The notes beneath the pieces were generated by a model that saw nothing but the letters and a program-made list of their open reading frames with translations, had not been told where the DNA came from and did not search any database. A stretch of 64,000 nt of DNA from contig NZ_JAAGOX010000010.1 in the NCBI RefSeq assembly GCF_010500245.1, forward strand, positions 23,297 through 87,296. The letters run 5' to 3'. Position 1 is the first letter of the stretch. The number at the start of each line of letters is the position of its first letter. Below are positions 8,063 to 17,305 of the stretch, one piece after another. This DNA comes from Ruegeria sp. PrR005 (GTDB lineage: Bacteria > Pseudomonadota > Alphaproteobacteria > Rhodobacterales > Rhodobacteraceae). The position numbers and the translations under genes are program-made.

Positions 8063-9639
8063 GAGTCTGCCAGCTCAAGCCGCATTGCATCCGGCTTGAA
8101 CAATCGAGCATCCATGGTCTTCAGGTTGTCAGAAACTTTCAACGGGGCCGCCGCCTGGTCCAGCACATCCTTCCGAAGTTCCAGCCCAGGGGCGATCTCG
8201 GTCACGACCAGCTCTCCCTCCAGCAGCCGGATCACACAGCGTTCAGTCACATAGGTGACATCCTGGCCCAGCTCCAGCGCCCGCGTCCCCGAGAACGACA
8301 CCTGATCGACCTCGTCGACGAACTTTGCAACTTTGCCTTCGGCTTCGATGACCAATCGGCCATCTTCAATCCGCATCTTGGCACCTGCATTGAAGTTTCC
8401 CGAGAAAACGATCTTTCGCGCCCGTGCCGTGATGTCCACGAACCCCCCGGCACCCGCCGTCCGGTGCGGCACGCCACGCAGCCGGGAGACATTGACCGAG
8501 CCATCGCGGCCGACTTCCAGGAAAGACAACAGGGATGCGTCGAACCCACCAGCCTGGAAATACGTGAATTGATGCGGAGACGCGACAAAGGCTTCGGCAT
8601 TGGCCGCGCAGCCGAATTTGAAATCCAACAGCGGCACACCGCCAACCGCGCCCTGCTCAATCATCCAGGTCACAGCGCCATGCAGACCCTCTTCGACAAG
8701 AATGCGCGGTACATTGGCAGAGATGCCAAAGCCGATGTTGACAGCCCAGCCGACCCGCATTTCCTGTGCGACCCGGCGGGCGATGACCTTGCCCACATTG
8801 AACTCGGCATTCCTGAACGTGTACAGCGGCCGGATCAACTCGCCTGAAATCGCGGGATCGTACTGTGTGGCGGTTGTCTGGAGTTGCTCCGGCGCTTCTA
8901 CGACAAAATCAACGAGTATCCCCGGAACGCGAACGTCATGCGGGCGGATTGATCCGTTTTGCGCTACACGCTTGACCTGCGCAATCACCAGGCCACCGGC
9001 ATTCCGCGCCGCCAATGCCATTTCCATCGCTCCCAGATACGCGCCTTCGTGCTCGAAGCTCAGGTTGCCGCGCTCATCCGCTGTTGTGGCCCGGATAACG
9101 GCGACATCGGGTCGAATCGCAGGAAAGAACAACCAGTCTTCGCCTTCGAAGTCGCGATGGAACACGATCGGATCCTTGCGGGCCGCGTCGTTCATGGCGC
9201 AGGCTTCCAGATCCGGGTCGACAAAGGTCTTCAAGCCGACCTTCGTCAACACGCCGGGCCGCCGTGCCGCGCCTTCGCGCAGGATGTCGAACACGATCCC
9301 GGACGGAACGTTATAGGCTTTCACCTGCCCCGCCGCAATCATCTGCCAGATCTTAGGAGGCTCGGCCGTTGTCGGCCCCGAAGGGTAGGACCCGCCAATG
9401 ATCTTTGTCAGCAAACCCGGTCTGGCGATATGGTCGACGCCTGGCGTGCCGAACATATCGCCCGCCGCAATCGGGTGAATCGATGTCAGGTTGCGCGGAG
9501 ACCCTTCGGCCTGAAAACGTGCACCCAAGGCTGCCAGGACCGCATCCGGGCAACACAGGCCACTGGACGCGTTCACGGCGATGATGCAATCGTCCTTGAT
9601 GTGGCGAACAGCCTCCTCTGGGGTTGCGATCTTGGACAT
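8059..9639 (-). CDS. Acetate/propionate-type CoA-transferase (YdiF-like, fused alpha and beta)
   Basis: 526 residues, the length of single-chain class I CoA-transferases in which the two subunits are fused. The catalytic glutamate is expected in MIEQGAVGGVP (about residue 330), matching the E-x-G-x-x-G motif of the family. It would move CoA from acetyl- or succinyl-CoA to the organic acid made by the upstream oxidoreductases, feeding it into the beta-oxidation-like steps. A palindromic operator (9657-9670) lies 18 bases before its start, and the gene is first in a three-gene operon. Confidence 0.88.
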   Translation of the reverse strand: MSKIATPEEAVRHIKDDCIIAVNASSGLCCPDAVLAALGARFQAEGSPRNLTSIHPIAAGDMFGTPGVDHIARPGLLTKIIGGSYPSGPTTAEPPKIWQMIAAGQVKAYNVPSGIVFDILREGAARRPGVLTKVGLKTFVDPDLEACAMNDAARKDPIVFHRDFEGEDWLFFPAIRPDVAVIRATTADERGNLSFEHEGAYLGAMEMALAARNAGGLVIAQVKRVAQNGSIRPHDVRVPGILVDFVVEAPEQLQTTATQYDPAISGELIRPLYTFRNAEFNVGKVIARRVAQEMRVGWAVNIGFGISANVPRILVEEGLHGAVTWMIEQGAVGGVPLLDFKFGCAANAEAFVASPHQFTYFQAGGFDASLLSFLEVGRDGSVNVSRLRGVPHRTAGAGGFVDITARARKIVFSGNFNAGAKMRIEDGRLVIEAEGKVAKFVDEVDQVSFSGTRALELGQDVTYVTERCVIRLLEGELVVTEIAPGLELRKDVLDQAAAPLKVSDNLKTMDARLFKPDAMRLELADS

Positions 9640-9656
9640 CTCCGGTTGCCTCTTTG

Positions 9657-9670
9657 TAACTAACTGGTTA
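9657..9670. promoter_or_regulatory. Palindromic operator, copy 3 (probable TetR site)
   Basis: TAACTAACTGGTTA has 5-base arms (one mismatch) and a 4-base spacer, in the divergent gap between the CoA-transferase and the second aldo/keto reductase. It shares ACTAACT(G/A)GTTA(T/C)TT with the copy near the TetR gene, the closest pair of the four. Confidence 0.6.
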
Positions 9671-9764
9671 TTTGTAATATGCAGACAAGTTCCGTTTCAA
9701 TCAAGACCGATGTTTCCGCTAGATTGTTTGCGAAGGCTTCGGCACACTACAGGGAGAGCACTCG

Positions 9765-10583
9765 GTGACAATCTATTTCGAAAAAACCTATCAGCGCAGT
9801 TTCGGAACCTTTCCCTTGAAAGGCCGCGACCTGCACGATGCCATCCATGCCGCCGCCAAGGTTGGCTATCGCGCGTTCGACACCGCACAAATGTACGAAA
9901 ACGAAGCCGAGACCGGAGCGGCACTCAAATCCACGGGATTACCGCGCGAAGAGCTGTGCATCACGACCAAGGTGGACATTGCCAATTTCAGCGAGGAGAA
10001 GTTTCTTCCTTCCGTGGAGGAGAGTCTTCGCAAGCTTCAGGTCGAACAGGCTGATGTGCTGCTGCTGCACTGGCCGACACCAGGCGGCGATATCAAACTG
10101 TCGCTTGAGCTATTACAGAAAGCGCATGATCAAGGGCTGGCCAAACACATCGGGGTTTCCAACTACACAGCCCAGATGATGCGTGACGCCAAGTCCATCG
10201 TCGAAGCCCCGATTGTAACAAACCAGGTCGAGTTTCACCCCTTGCTTGACCAGGATAAGCTTTTGGCGGCAGCGAACGAAACCGGTATTCCGCTGGCCTC
10301 CTATTGTTCCGTCGCACGTGGCGAGGTGTTCAAACACGCGATCTTTGACGAAATTGGCGTCACGTATGGCAAGACTGCCGCGCAGGTCGTCTTGCGCTGG
10401 ATCCTTCAAAAAGGCGTCAGCATCAACACAATGTCGACCAAGCCGGCAAACATCCAGGCCAATTTCGACGTGATGGATTTCACATTGTCCTCCATCGACA
10501 TGGACCGCATCGAAGGGATGACAAAGACCGGATATCGGATCGTCGGGAGGGATCTTGTGCCCTACGCCCCTGACTTTGACTGA
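9765..10583 (+). CDS. Aldo/keto reductase (2,5-diketo-D-gluconate reductase type)
   Basis: 272 residues with a GTG start at 9765 behind AGGGAGAGC. Motifs are FDTAQMYENEAETG (about residues 42-55), ITTKVDIA with the catalytic Lys, and LLLHWPTPGG with the active-site His. GVSNYTAQMM and the C-terminal STKPANIQANF complete the NAD(P)-binding pattern. The AKR5-like group reduces keto acids, diketogluconates and aldehydes. It is transcribed away from the CoA-transferase gene and shares its operator, so it is likely co-regulated with the catabolic cluster. Confidence 0.88.
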   Translation: MTIYFEKTYQRSFGTFPLKGRDLHDAIHAAAKVGYRAFDTAQMYENEAETGAALKSTGLPREELCITTKVDIANFSEEKFLPSVEESLRKLQVEQADVLLLHWPTPGGDIKLSLELLQKAHDQGLAKHIGVSNYTAQMMRDAKSIVEAPIVTNQVEFHPLLDQDKLLAAANETGIPLASYCSVARGEVFKHAIFDEIGVTYGKTAAQVVLRWILQKGVSINTMSTKPANIQANFDVMDFTLSSIDMDRIEGMTKTGYRIVGRDLVPYAPDFD

Positions 10584-10590
10584 CAAAGAA

Positions 10591-10612
10591 GGGGCGGCAC
10601 ACGCGCCGCCCC
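10591..10612. terminator. Bidirectional terminator hairpin
   Basis: GGGGCGGC and GCCGCCCC form an 8-bp perfect stem with a 6-base loop. It lies between the convergent ends of the plus-strand aldo/keto reductase and the minus-strand GMC oxidoreductase operon. Confidence 0.65.
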
Positions 10613-10635
10613 AGTGCTGACAGGGAGGAGGAGTG

Positions 10636-12240
10636 TCAGCGGTTGCCGCGCACCAGGTCAGCCGCCTTTTCACCGATCATGATTGTGGGGGCGTTGGTGT
10701 TCGAACCTACAAGGCTGGGCATGACCGAGCTGTCGCAGATCCGCAAACCGTCTATCCCACGTACCCTTAGCTGCGAGTCCACCACAGCCATCGGGTCACT
10801 ATCCGCTCCCATTTTGCAGGTGCAGGTCGGGTGATAGGATGTGCGCCCGTATTGGCGGGCATAAGCTTCGTAGTCGGCCTGAGTTCTTACGTTCTCATCC
10901 GGAAAACGGATCTTGCGAATGCGCTTTTGCAGAGCGGCCTGTTCAAAGATCTCGCGGCTGATCTTGACCCCTTCGACGGAAGTTTTCAGGTCATCGGGGT
11001 GGCCCAGGAAGTTGGGGTCGACGATCGGCAGCGCCGCGGGGTCCGCAGAACGCAGCTTGACCGTACCCCGGGCCTTGGGACGCAGTGTATAGCTGTTCAG
11101 CGTGATCCCTGACGAGCCTTTCGGCACGCTTGGCACACCGGCTTCGGCCCCGGCACCGGCGAGGAAGTGAAATTGCAGGTCGGGGATTGCCTGATCCCGG
11201 TCAGCATACCAGAATGCGCCGCCTTCGACGACATTTGACGTCACCGGCCCGCTGCCAAACAGGTAGTACTGAGCCCCCGCCCAAACCATCCAATGCAGCT
11301 TGTTATACTTGTCGAGGCTATGGTGTCCGGTCAGTTCCGCAACGATGTCGATACCGAAATGATCGTTCAGGTTCTCACCAACGCCGGGCAGATCCTGGAC
11401 GACCTGAATGGAATGTTCGCGCAGATGATCAGCGGGACCCAACCCGGACAGCATCATCAGCTTAGGCGTTCCGATCGCACCCGAGGTGATCAACACTTCT
11501 GTGCTGGCCCGGGCGGAGAGGCGCCCCGATTTATCGGAAAAATCAACGCCGATGGCGCGGCCCTTTTCAATCACCACCCGATGCACCAGACAGCCGGTCC
11601 TGACCGTCAAGTTGGGCCGTGCCGATGCCGGTCGCAGATATCCCACCGCTGCGGAACAACGTTTACCGTTCCGTGTCGTGGTTTGATAAACTCCTGCACC
11701 CTGTTGCACGGGACCGTTGAAATCCGGGTTATGGGGAATGCCGCGTTGCTGGCAGGCCTGCACGAATGCCCGAGTCATAGGTTGCGGTTCCGGTACGTTG
11801 GATACGCCTAGTTCACCATCGGTGCCGTGCCAGTCACCAGCCAAAAAGGTGTTACCCTCGGAGCGCAGGAAATACTTCTGGATCTCGGGGAAGGACCACC
11901 CGTCACACCCCTCGTCCCGCGCCCACCGGTCATAGTCGGCCGGGTTGCCGCGTGTGAAAACCTCGGCATTGATCGAAGAGCCGCCGCCGATCACCCGTGC
12001 CTGGGCATAGGGGATTTCCCGGTTGTTCGCGTGTTTTTGTGGCGCAGTCACCAGCCCCCAGGTGTGCGGGCCAGTCGTCATCTTTGCAAAACCGACAGGC
12101 ATGTGGATCAGGGGATGCCAATCCTTGCCCCCCGCCTCTAACAGAAGCACGCGACAGGAACTGTCCTCGGTCAGGCGGTTGGCCAGAACACAACCCGATG
12201 ACCCGCCTCCGACAATAATGTAATCGTATCCGTCGGCCAT
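10636..12240 (-). CDS. GMC family FAD-dependent oxidoreductase (choline dehydrogenase-like)
   Basis: 534 residues from the ATG at 12240, preferred over an in-frame start eight codons upstream because a purine-rich GGGGGG lies directly before it. The N-terminal FAD motif is IIVGGGSSGCVLANRL. GSSINAEVFTRGNPADYD and the C-terminal YHPTCTCKMG (catalytic His) and NTNAPTIMIGEKAAD (second catalytic His/Asn position held by Asn) are GMC hallmarks. It would oxidise an alcohol or polyol to an aldehyde or ketone. The aldehyde dehydrogenase gene ends 12 bases upstream, so the two likely act in series. Confidence 0.92.
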   Translation of the reverse strand: MADGYDYIIVGGGSSGCVLANRLTEDSSCRVLLLEAGGKDWHPLIHMPVGFAKMTTGPHTWGLVTAPQKHANNREIPYAQARVIGGGSSINAEVFTRGNPADYDRWARDEGCDGWSFPEIQKYFLRSEGNTFLAGDWHGTDGELGVSNVPEPQPMTRAFVQACQQRGIPHNPDFNGPVQQGAGVYQTTTRNGKRCSAAVGYLRPASARPNLTVRTGCLVHRVVIEKGRAIGVDFSDKSGRLSARASTEVLITSGAIGTPKLMMLSGLGPADHLREHSIQVVQDLPGVGENLNDHFGIDIVAELTGHHSLDKYNKLHWMVWAGAQYYLFGSGPVTSNVVEGGAFWYADRDQAIPDLQFHFLAGAGAEAGVPSVPKGSSGITLNSYTLRPKARGTVKLRSADPAALPIVDPNFLGHPDDLKTSVEGVKISREIFEQAALQKRIRKIRFPDENVRTQADYEAYARQYGRTSYHPTCTCKMGADSDPMAVVDSQLRVRGIDGLRICDSSVMPSLVGSNTNAPTIMIGEKAADLVRGNR

Positions 12241-12251
12241 GATGCCCCCCT

Positions 12252-13754
12252 TTACGCGATCCAAGGTGTACGTTTGCCGATCTCGATATGAACTGACTTA
12301 ATCTGGGTGTATTCTTCGACGCCGTACATGCCCGCCTCGCGGCCCCAGCCGGATTGTTTGAACCCACCAAGCGGCAATTCCGGTCCGCCCGCAAGTGTCG
12401 TATTGACCCAGAAACGACCGGCCTGTACCCGCCGCGTTACCATCAGCGCCTTGTCAATGTTCTTGGTCCAGACCGATGCCGCCAACCCGTATTCGGTGTC
12501 ATTTGCAATCTTGATGGCCTCGTCCACCGTGTCGAACGGCATGATCGTCAGAACCGGCCCGAAAATCTCTTCCCGCGCGATCGACATCTCGGCAGTGACG
12601 TCGGCAAACAAGGTTGGCGCGATGTATCGGCCGCGCCCAAAATCCATCTGTTCGCCCCCACAGATCAGCCGGGCGCCTTCGGTTCTCCCCTTTTCGATGT
12701 AGGCCATGATCGTGCGGTTCTGCGCATCGGTGGTGATCGCCCCGATTTGCGTGGCCTCGTCCAGCGGATCGCCCACGACGACCTTGGCGAACTTGTCCCG
12801 CACCATTTGTGAGAACTTTTCCGCGACTGTGCGCTCCACGATCAGCCTTGATCCCGACACGCAGCATTGTCCGGTGTTAAACCCGATCCCAAAGGCCACG
12901 CCGTCGGCAGCATCTTCCAGATCCGCATCGGCAAACACAATCTGGGGGTTCTTGCCCCCCAGTTCCAGCCCCAGTTTCTTGAAGTTGCTGCGCCCGGCGG
13001 CCTCGACGACACGGCGCCCCACGGCAGTGGAGCCGGTGAACGACAGCATGTCAACTCGCGGATGTTCGATTAGCGCCTGACCGATGGTGGACCCCGATCC
13101 GGTGACCACGTTCATGCAACCGTGTGGCAGACCGGCCTCGGTCAGGATCTCGGCCAGGATCAGCGTGGTGGCACTGGTAACCTCGGATGGCTTCGCGACG
13201 ATCGTGCAGCCGGATGCAAGGATATAGGGAACCCGTTCGCACAGGATCAGGAAAGGGAAATTCCATGGCGTGATGATGCCCACCACACCCACCGGCTCGC
13301 GCGTGACAAGACCGAGCATCCCGTCGCCCAGGTTGTTGAAACTGTCGCCGTGCAAGGATCGGGCCAGGCCGCTGGCATATTCAAACATGTCCGCACAACC
13401 CGCCACTTCAGCCCGTGCCTGGGAAATCGGCTTGCCGTTCTCCAGCGTCTCAAAATACGCAATTTCCTTGGCGCGTTCGCGGATCAACGCCCCGGCGCGC
13501 AACAACACGGCCGCCCGCGCCTGCCCGTTCAGACCAGACCAGCGCCGGTCGTCAAAAGCCGCTCGGGCGGAGTCCACCGCCATGTCCAGATCTTCCTCCG
13601 TGCATTTAGGAATGCGCGTCACAGGGACATCATGGCCCGGAGAGTTCCGGCTGAAGACCTCGCGCGAGCCGGCTGGAACATAGGCGCCGTCGACAAAGAA
13701 CCCGAATTCGCGCGGGTTTGTCGGCAATGACAGTCGTGTGCTGCTTTTGTCCAT
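12252..13754 (-). CDS. NAD(P)-dependent aldehyde dehydrogenase
   Basis: 500 residues from the ATG at 13754, which has AAAGGAGAGAG upstream; an in-frame start at 13808 is less likely. Motifs are TPWNFPFLILCERV, FTGSTAVGRRV, LELGGKNPQIV with the general-base Glu, and GFNTGQCCVSGSRL with the catalytic Cys (about residue 290). It converts an aldehyde to the acid, most simply the product of the adjacent GMC oxidoreductase or zinc alcohol dehydrogenase. It lies in the same minus-strand run as the ABC importer. Confidence 0.93.
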   Translation of the reverse strand: MDKSSTRLSLPTNPREFGFFVDGAYVPAGSREVFSRNSPGHDVPVTRIPKCTEEDLDMAVDSARAAFDDRRWSGLNGQARAAVLLRAGALIRERAKEIAYFETLENGKPISQARAEVAGCADMFEYASGLARSLHGDSFNNLGDGMLGLVTREPVGVVGIITPWNFPFLILCERVPYILASGCTIVAKPSEVTSATTLILAEILTEAGLPHGCMNVVTGSGSTIGQALIEHPRVDMLSFTGSTAVGRRVVEAAGRSNFKKLGLELGGKNPQIVFADADLEDAADGVAFGIGFNTGQCCVSGSRLIVERTVAEKFSQMVRDKFAKVVVGDPLDEATQIGAITTDAQNRTIMAYIEKGRTEGARLICGGEQMDFGRGRYIAPTLFADVTAEMSIAREEIFGPVLTIMPFDTVDEAIKIANDTEYGLAASVWTKNIDKALMVTRRVQAGRFWVNTTLAGGPELPLGGFKQSGWGREAGMYGVEEYTQIKSVHIEIGKRTPWIA

Positions 13755-13811
13755 TTCGCTCTCTCCTTTGGCCGATTGGTCCTGCACGGACATTAGCGCT
13801 GGTCTCATGCG

Positions 13812-14840
13812 TCAGGTCGCCATAACGATTTGCGTTTTTAGATCTTTCGGGCGATCCGAGATCGTTTCAAAGGCCGCCTGAATATCGGTCAGCGGATACG
13901 TGGCACGGGTGAATGGCTTGGTTCGGATACGGCCATGTACAAGCAGGGTCAGCGCGTCATGCATGTCTTGTCCCATTCCGGCGACTGATCCCTTGACGGA
14001 GTTCTCATGCAGGATCGTCTCCAGGATCGGCAACGCCAGCCTCTCGTCTACCCCTGTCAGACCAAAGGCGGCCAGATGTCCGCCCTTGCGCATCAACCGC
14101 AATGCAGTCTTGTACAGCGTGGGGTTCCCTACGCTTTCGATAACGATATCGGCACCGCGGCCTTCAGTTGCATCCATGACGGTTTGGTGCAGCTGGGCGG
14201 GATCGGTCACGCCGATGTCGGCACCGCATTCGAGGGCCATGGCGACACGGTCCTCGGACAGATCGGCGACGATAATCGGCGCGGCGCCGATGGTCCGCAA
14301 CAATTGCACATGCAGGTTCCCGACCGGTCCGGCACCGATGACCACAACAGATTGTCCAAAGGTGACCCGTGCCTTGCGCGCCGCCCGCACGACACAGGCC
14401 AGCGGTTCGGTCAGGACCAGAACCTCGAACGGGATGGCGTCAGGCGCAGGGATTACAAGCCGTGCTGGCACCACGATATATTCAGCAAAGGCGCCGTCCA
14501 TCGTGATTCCCATCTGCCGCATATCCGGGCAATTGAGAACCTCGTTTCGGCGGCACCAGAAACAGTGACCACAGCCGACGTTCATGTCGACCACGGCCTT
14601 GCCACCCAGCTGAAAACCCGTCACGCCGGACGCCACCGCCGCGATTGTTCCGGTAAACTCGTGGCCTGGGATCAATGGAAGGCTGTCTGCCGCGTAGTGA
14701 CCGTTGAAAATATGCAGGTCCGTTCCGCAAACCCCGACTTGCGCAATCTTGATCAATACCTCGCCTTGACCGGGCTGCGGAATGGGGCGCTCTTCCACCT
14801 CGAACCGTCCTGGTTTCACTAGAATAGCGGCGCGCATCAT
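13812..14840 (-). CDS. Zinc-dependent medium-chain alcohol/polyol dehydrogenase
   Basis: 342 residues from the ATG at 14840; the longer open frame upstream is overlap with the permease gene. Catalytic-zinc ligands sit in GVCGTDLHIFNGHY and GHEFTGT, the structural-zinc cysteines in VGCGHCFWCRRNEVLNC (about residues 90-106), and the NAD motif is VIGAGPVGNLHV. It resembles sorbitol/threonine dehydrogenases. Its start overlaps the permease stop (ATGATG), linking it to the importer, so oxidation of the imported substrate is the natural guess. Confidence 0.92.
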   Translation of the reverse strand: MMRAAILVKPGRFEVEERPIPQPGQGEVLIKIAQVGVCGTDLHIFNGHYAADSLPLIPGHEFTGTIAAVASGVTGFQLGGKAVVDMNVGCGHCFWCRRNEVLNCPDMRQMGITMDGAFAEYIVVPARLVIPAPDAIPFEVLVLTEPLACVVRAARKARVTFGQSVVVIGAGPVGNLHVQLLRTIGAAPIIVADLSEDRVAMALECGADIGVTDPAQLHQTVMDATEGRGADIVIESVGNPTLYKTALRLMRKGGHLAAFGLTGVDERLALPILETILHENSVKGSVAGMGQDMHDALTLLVHGRIRTKPFTRATYPLTDIQAAFETISDRPKDLKTQIVMAT

Positions 14841-15778
14841 TTCACGATCCGCATCTTTGAGCGGTCGATCGTCATGGCGATGGCGACAATCAGGATGACG
14901 CCAAAGATCATCTGCTGCATTGTCGCGTCGACTTCGAGATAAACCATCGCCGAGCGGATCACGACAACAATGAGCGTGCCCACCAGCGTGTTGATGACCC
15001 CACCGACCCCTCCGGTCAGAGGGGTGCCGCCAACAAGCACCGCCACAATGGCAAGGATCAGGAAACCGTTGGCTAGGTTGGCGTCGCCCCCGGACAGTTT
15101 GACCGAGAACATCAATCCGGCAATCGCGGCAAAGGTGCCTGAAAGCGCAAAGGCCAGGATCTTGATCTGGTCCACTTTCAAGCCCGAGGCCACCGCCGCC
15201 AATTCGCCAGATCCGACCGCCTTGAGCGCGCGGCCGAATGTGGTTCGGGATTGCAGGAACCACGCAAGGGCAAGCAACAGTCCCGCAATGACCAACTCAT
15301 GGGGAATGCCAACGGTGTTTCCGAACATCCAACCGAAACTCGCATCACGAGCGTCGGCGTTCATCGAAAGCGCCCGCTCGCCCGACAGGAACCGGGCACC
15401 GGACAGCGCGATGAACCCCATGGCGAGGGTCGCTACAAAAGACGGCACAAACTGGCGGGTCGTGATCCAACCCGAAGCGGCCCCGATCACAAAACCGGCA
15501 CCAATGCACAGAAACGCAACAAAGATCCCGTATTGCACCAGGTAAACCGTAGCGACCACAGTGACCAGATTGGCGACCTGCTGCATCGACAGGTCGATGC
15601 CCCCGATGTAGATCGCGAATGTCATTCCCAAGGCCATGATGAAAAGCGGCACGATATCCGCCACCAGTTGCACAAGGCTTGCCGGGTTCAAAAAGGAGGG
15701 GTTGAGCGCCCCGACCAGCAGCACCAGCACCGCCAAGGTGATCCAGGGAAAATACGGTTTCAGATTTTCGATCGACAT
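14837..15778 (-). CDS. Ribose-type ABC transporter permease (RbsC-like), second copy
   Basis: 313 residues with about eight to ten hydrophobic segments and the branched-chain/ribose permease pattern (IGGIDLSMQQVANLV near residue 60, AVGSGELAAVASGLKVDQIK near residue 190, and AIVAVLVGGTPLTGGVGGV near residue 240). It is an inner-membrane subunit of the importer formed with the ATPase at 15790, the permease at 17306 and the binding protein at 18400. Two different permeases suggest a heterodimeric channel. Confidence 0.92.
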   Translation of the reverse strand: MSIENLKPYFPWITLAVLVLLVGALNPSFLNPASLVQLVADIVPLFIMALGMTFAIYIGGIDLSMQQVANLVTVVATVYLVQYGIFVAFLCIGAGFVIGAASGWITTRQFVPSFVATLAMGFIALSGARFLSGERALSMNADARDASFGWMFGNTVGIPHELVIAGLLLALAWFLQSRTTFGRALKAVGSGELAAVASGLKVDQIKILAFALSGTFAAIAGLMFSVKLSGGDANLANGFLILAIVAVLVGGTPLTGGVGGVINTLVGTLIVVVIRSAMVYLEVDATMQQMIFGVILIVAIAMTIDRSKMRIVK

Positions 15779-15789
15779 ATCCGATTTCC

Positions 15790-17295
15790 TCAGATCATGT
15801 GATGAACAAGGTCAAAGGGAGAGGGTTTGCCGCCCGGAGACCCGTCAAATCGTTTCTGTATTTCGCCATCTTTGAGAACGAGGATCGTGTGGCTGAGTCC
15901 AATGGCTTCTTCCAAAGTGTCGGCGACCAGGACGATACCCGCGCCGTCGTCGCACATCTCGCGGATCATGTCGTAGACATCTTCCTTGGCTCCGATATCC
16001 AGCCCGCGTGTCGGGTGATCGAGCAGGAAGATGTCAGACCCGCCTGACCGCCACTTGGCCAGAACAACCTTTTGCTGGTTGCCGCCGGACAATCCTCCGC
16101 AATCCTTGTAGACATCCGGGGTCTTGATCGAGAGACGCTTGATCCAGTTTTCGGCCAGGGCCTTTTCCTCGCGGATGCGCAAGACCCCGTGCGACGCATA
16201 TTTGCCCATCTGGCTGAGTGTCATGTTCTCATAGACGTTCATGCCATTGACGATGCCTTCGACCTTACGTTCGCGCGGCACATAACCGACGCCTCGCGCG
16301 ACCGCTTCTTGTGCAGTGGCGCGATGAAAGGGATTTCCCTTGATCGCGACCGCCCCGGTGCTTGGCCTTTCCAGGCCAAAAATCGTCCGTAAAACGGCTT
16401 CGCGCCCGGACCCTTCTGTGCCAACAAGGCACAACACCTCTCCCGGGTGCAGATCGAATGAGACGTCGCGGTATTTTCCGGCAACGCTCACGCGGTCGAA
16501 CCGGACCAGCGTTTTGCCGCTGTCATAGGGGTGTTGCTTCTGTTCGCGATAGTATTGCTTGTCGACTTCGCGTCCCACCATCTTGTGCTGGATCGCGTCG
16601 ATGTTTGCCTGGCCATGCTCTACGACATCGACAACTTCACCATCCTTCATCACATAAATCCGGTCAGACAGTTCCAGTACCTCGTCCATGCGATGCGAGA
16701 CGAAGATGAACGACGCCCGACTGGTCAATTCGCGCACCAGCGAGAAGAGAAGTTCAACCTCTTCCTTGGCCAGGACCGACGTCGGCTCGTCCAGCAGGAT
16801 CACCAGATCGCCGTCGATGCGTTCTTCCAGGGTCAGCACCTTGGCCAGCTCCACAAGCTGGCGCTGTGCAAAGGACAGTTTCGATGTCACTGTAGAAGGA
16901 TCGATATCCAGTTTCACTTTTCGCAACTGGTGCCGGGCCGCCTTTGCCATGGCTGTCCAGTTGATCACGCCAAACCGGACAAATTGCTGCTCGAACCCCA
17001 GAAAGATGTTCTCCATCACCGTCAGGTTTGTAATCAGGGACTGCTCTTGGAAAACCATCCCGATGCCGTGATCCATTGCCTGGCGCGGGTTCTGGAAACG
17101 AACGGCCTTGCCGTCGATTGTCACGGTGCCGCTATCAGGCTGGTAGGCGCCGTAGATTACCTTCATCAAAGTGGACTTGCCCGCGCCGTTTTCCCCGACG
17201 AGTCCAACGATCTCGCCGCGTCCGATCTTGAAATCCACGGCCTTGAGTGCGTGAACGCCCGGGAACTTCTTGTCGACCTTGTTCAGCTGGTACAT
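15790..17295 (-). CDS. Ribose-type ABC transporter ATP-binding protein (RbsA-like, two domains)
   Basis: 501 residues, the standard size for the double-nucleotide-binding ATPase of sugar importers. The first domain has a normal Walker A (GENGAGKSTLMKVIYG, about residues 35-50) and Walker B (VILLDEPTSVL). The second has the degenerate P-loop GTEGSGREAVLRTIFG and the signature LSGGNQQKVVLAKW. This one-good, one-degenerate pattern is typical of RbsA/MglA. It energises uptake through the two flanking permeases. Confidence 0.93.
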   Translation of the reverse strand: MYQLNKVDKKFPGVHALKAVDFKIGRGEIVGLVGENGAGKSTLMKVIYGAYQPDSGTVTIDGKAVRFQNPRQAMDHGIGMVFQEQSLITNLTVMENIFLGFEQQFVRFGVINWTAMAKAARHQLRKVKLDIDPSTVTSKLSFAQRQLVELAKVLTLEERIDGDLVILLDEPTSVLAKEEVELLFSLVRELTSRASFIFVSHRMDEVLELSDRIYVMKDGEVVDVVEHGQANIDAIQHKMVGREVDKQYYREQKQHPYDSGKTLVRFDRVSVAGKYRDVSFDLHPGEVLCLVGTEGSGREAVLRTIFGLERPSTGAVAIKGNPFHRATAQEAVARGVGYVPRERKVEGIVNGMNVYENMTLSQMGKYASHGVLRIREEKALAENWIKRLSIKTPDVYKDCGGLSGGNQQKVVLAKWRSGGSDIFLLDHPTRGLDIGAKEDVYDMIREMCDDGAGIVLVADTLEEAIGLSHTILVLKDGEIQKRFDGSPGGKPSPFDLVHHMI

Positions 17296-17305
17296 CGCTC
17301 TGCCC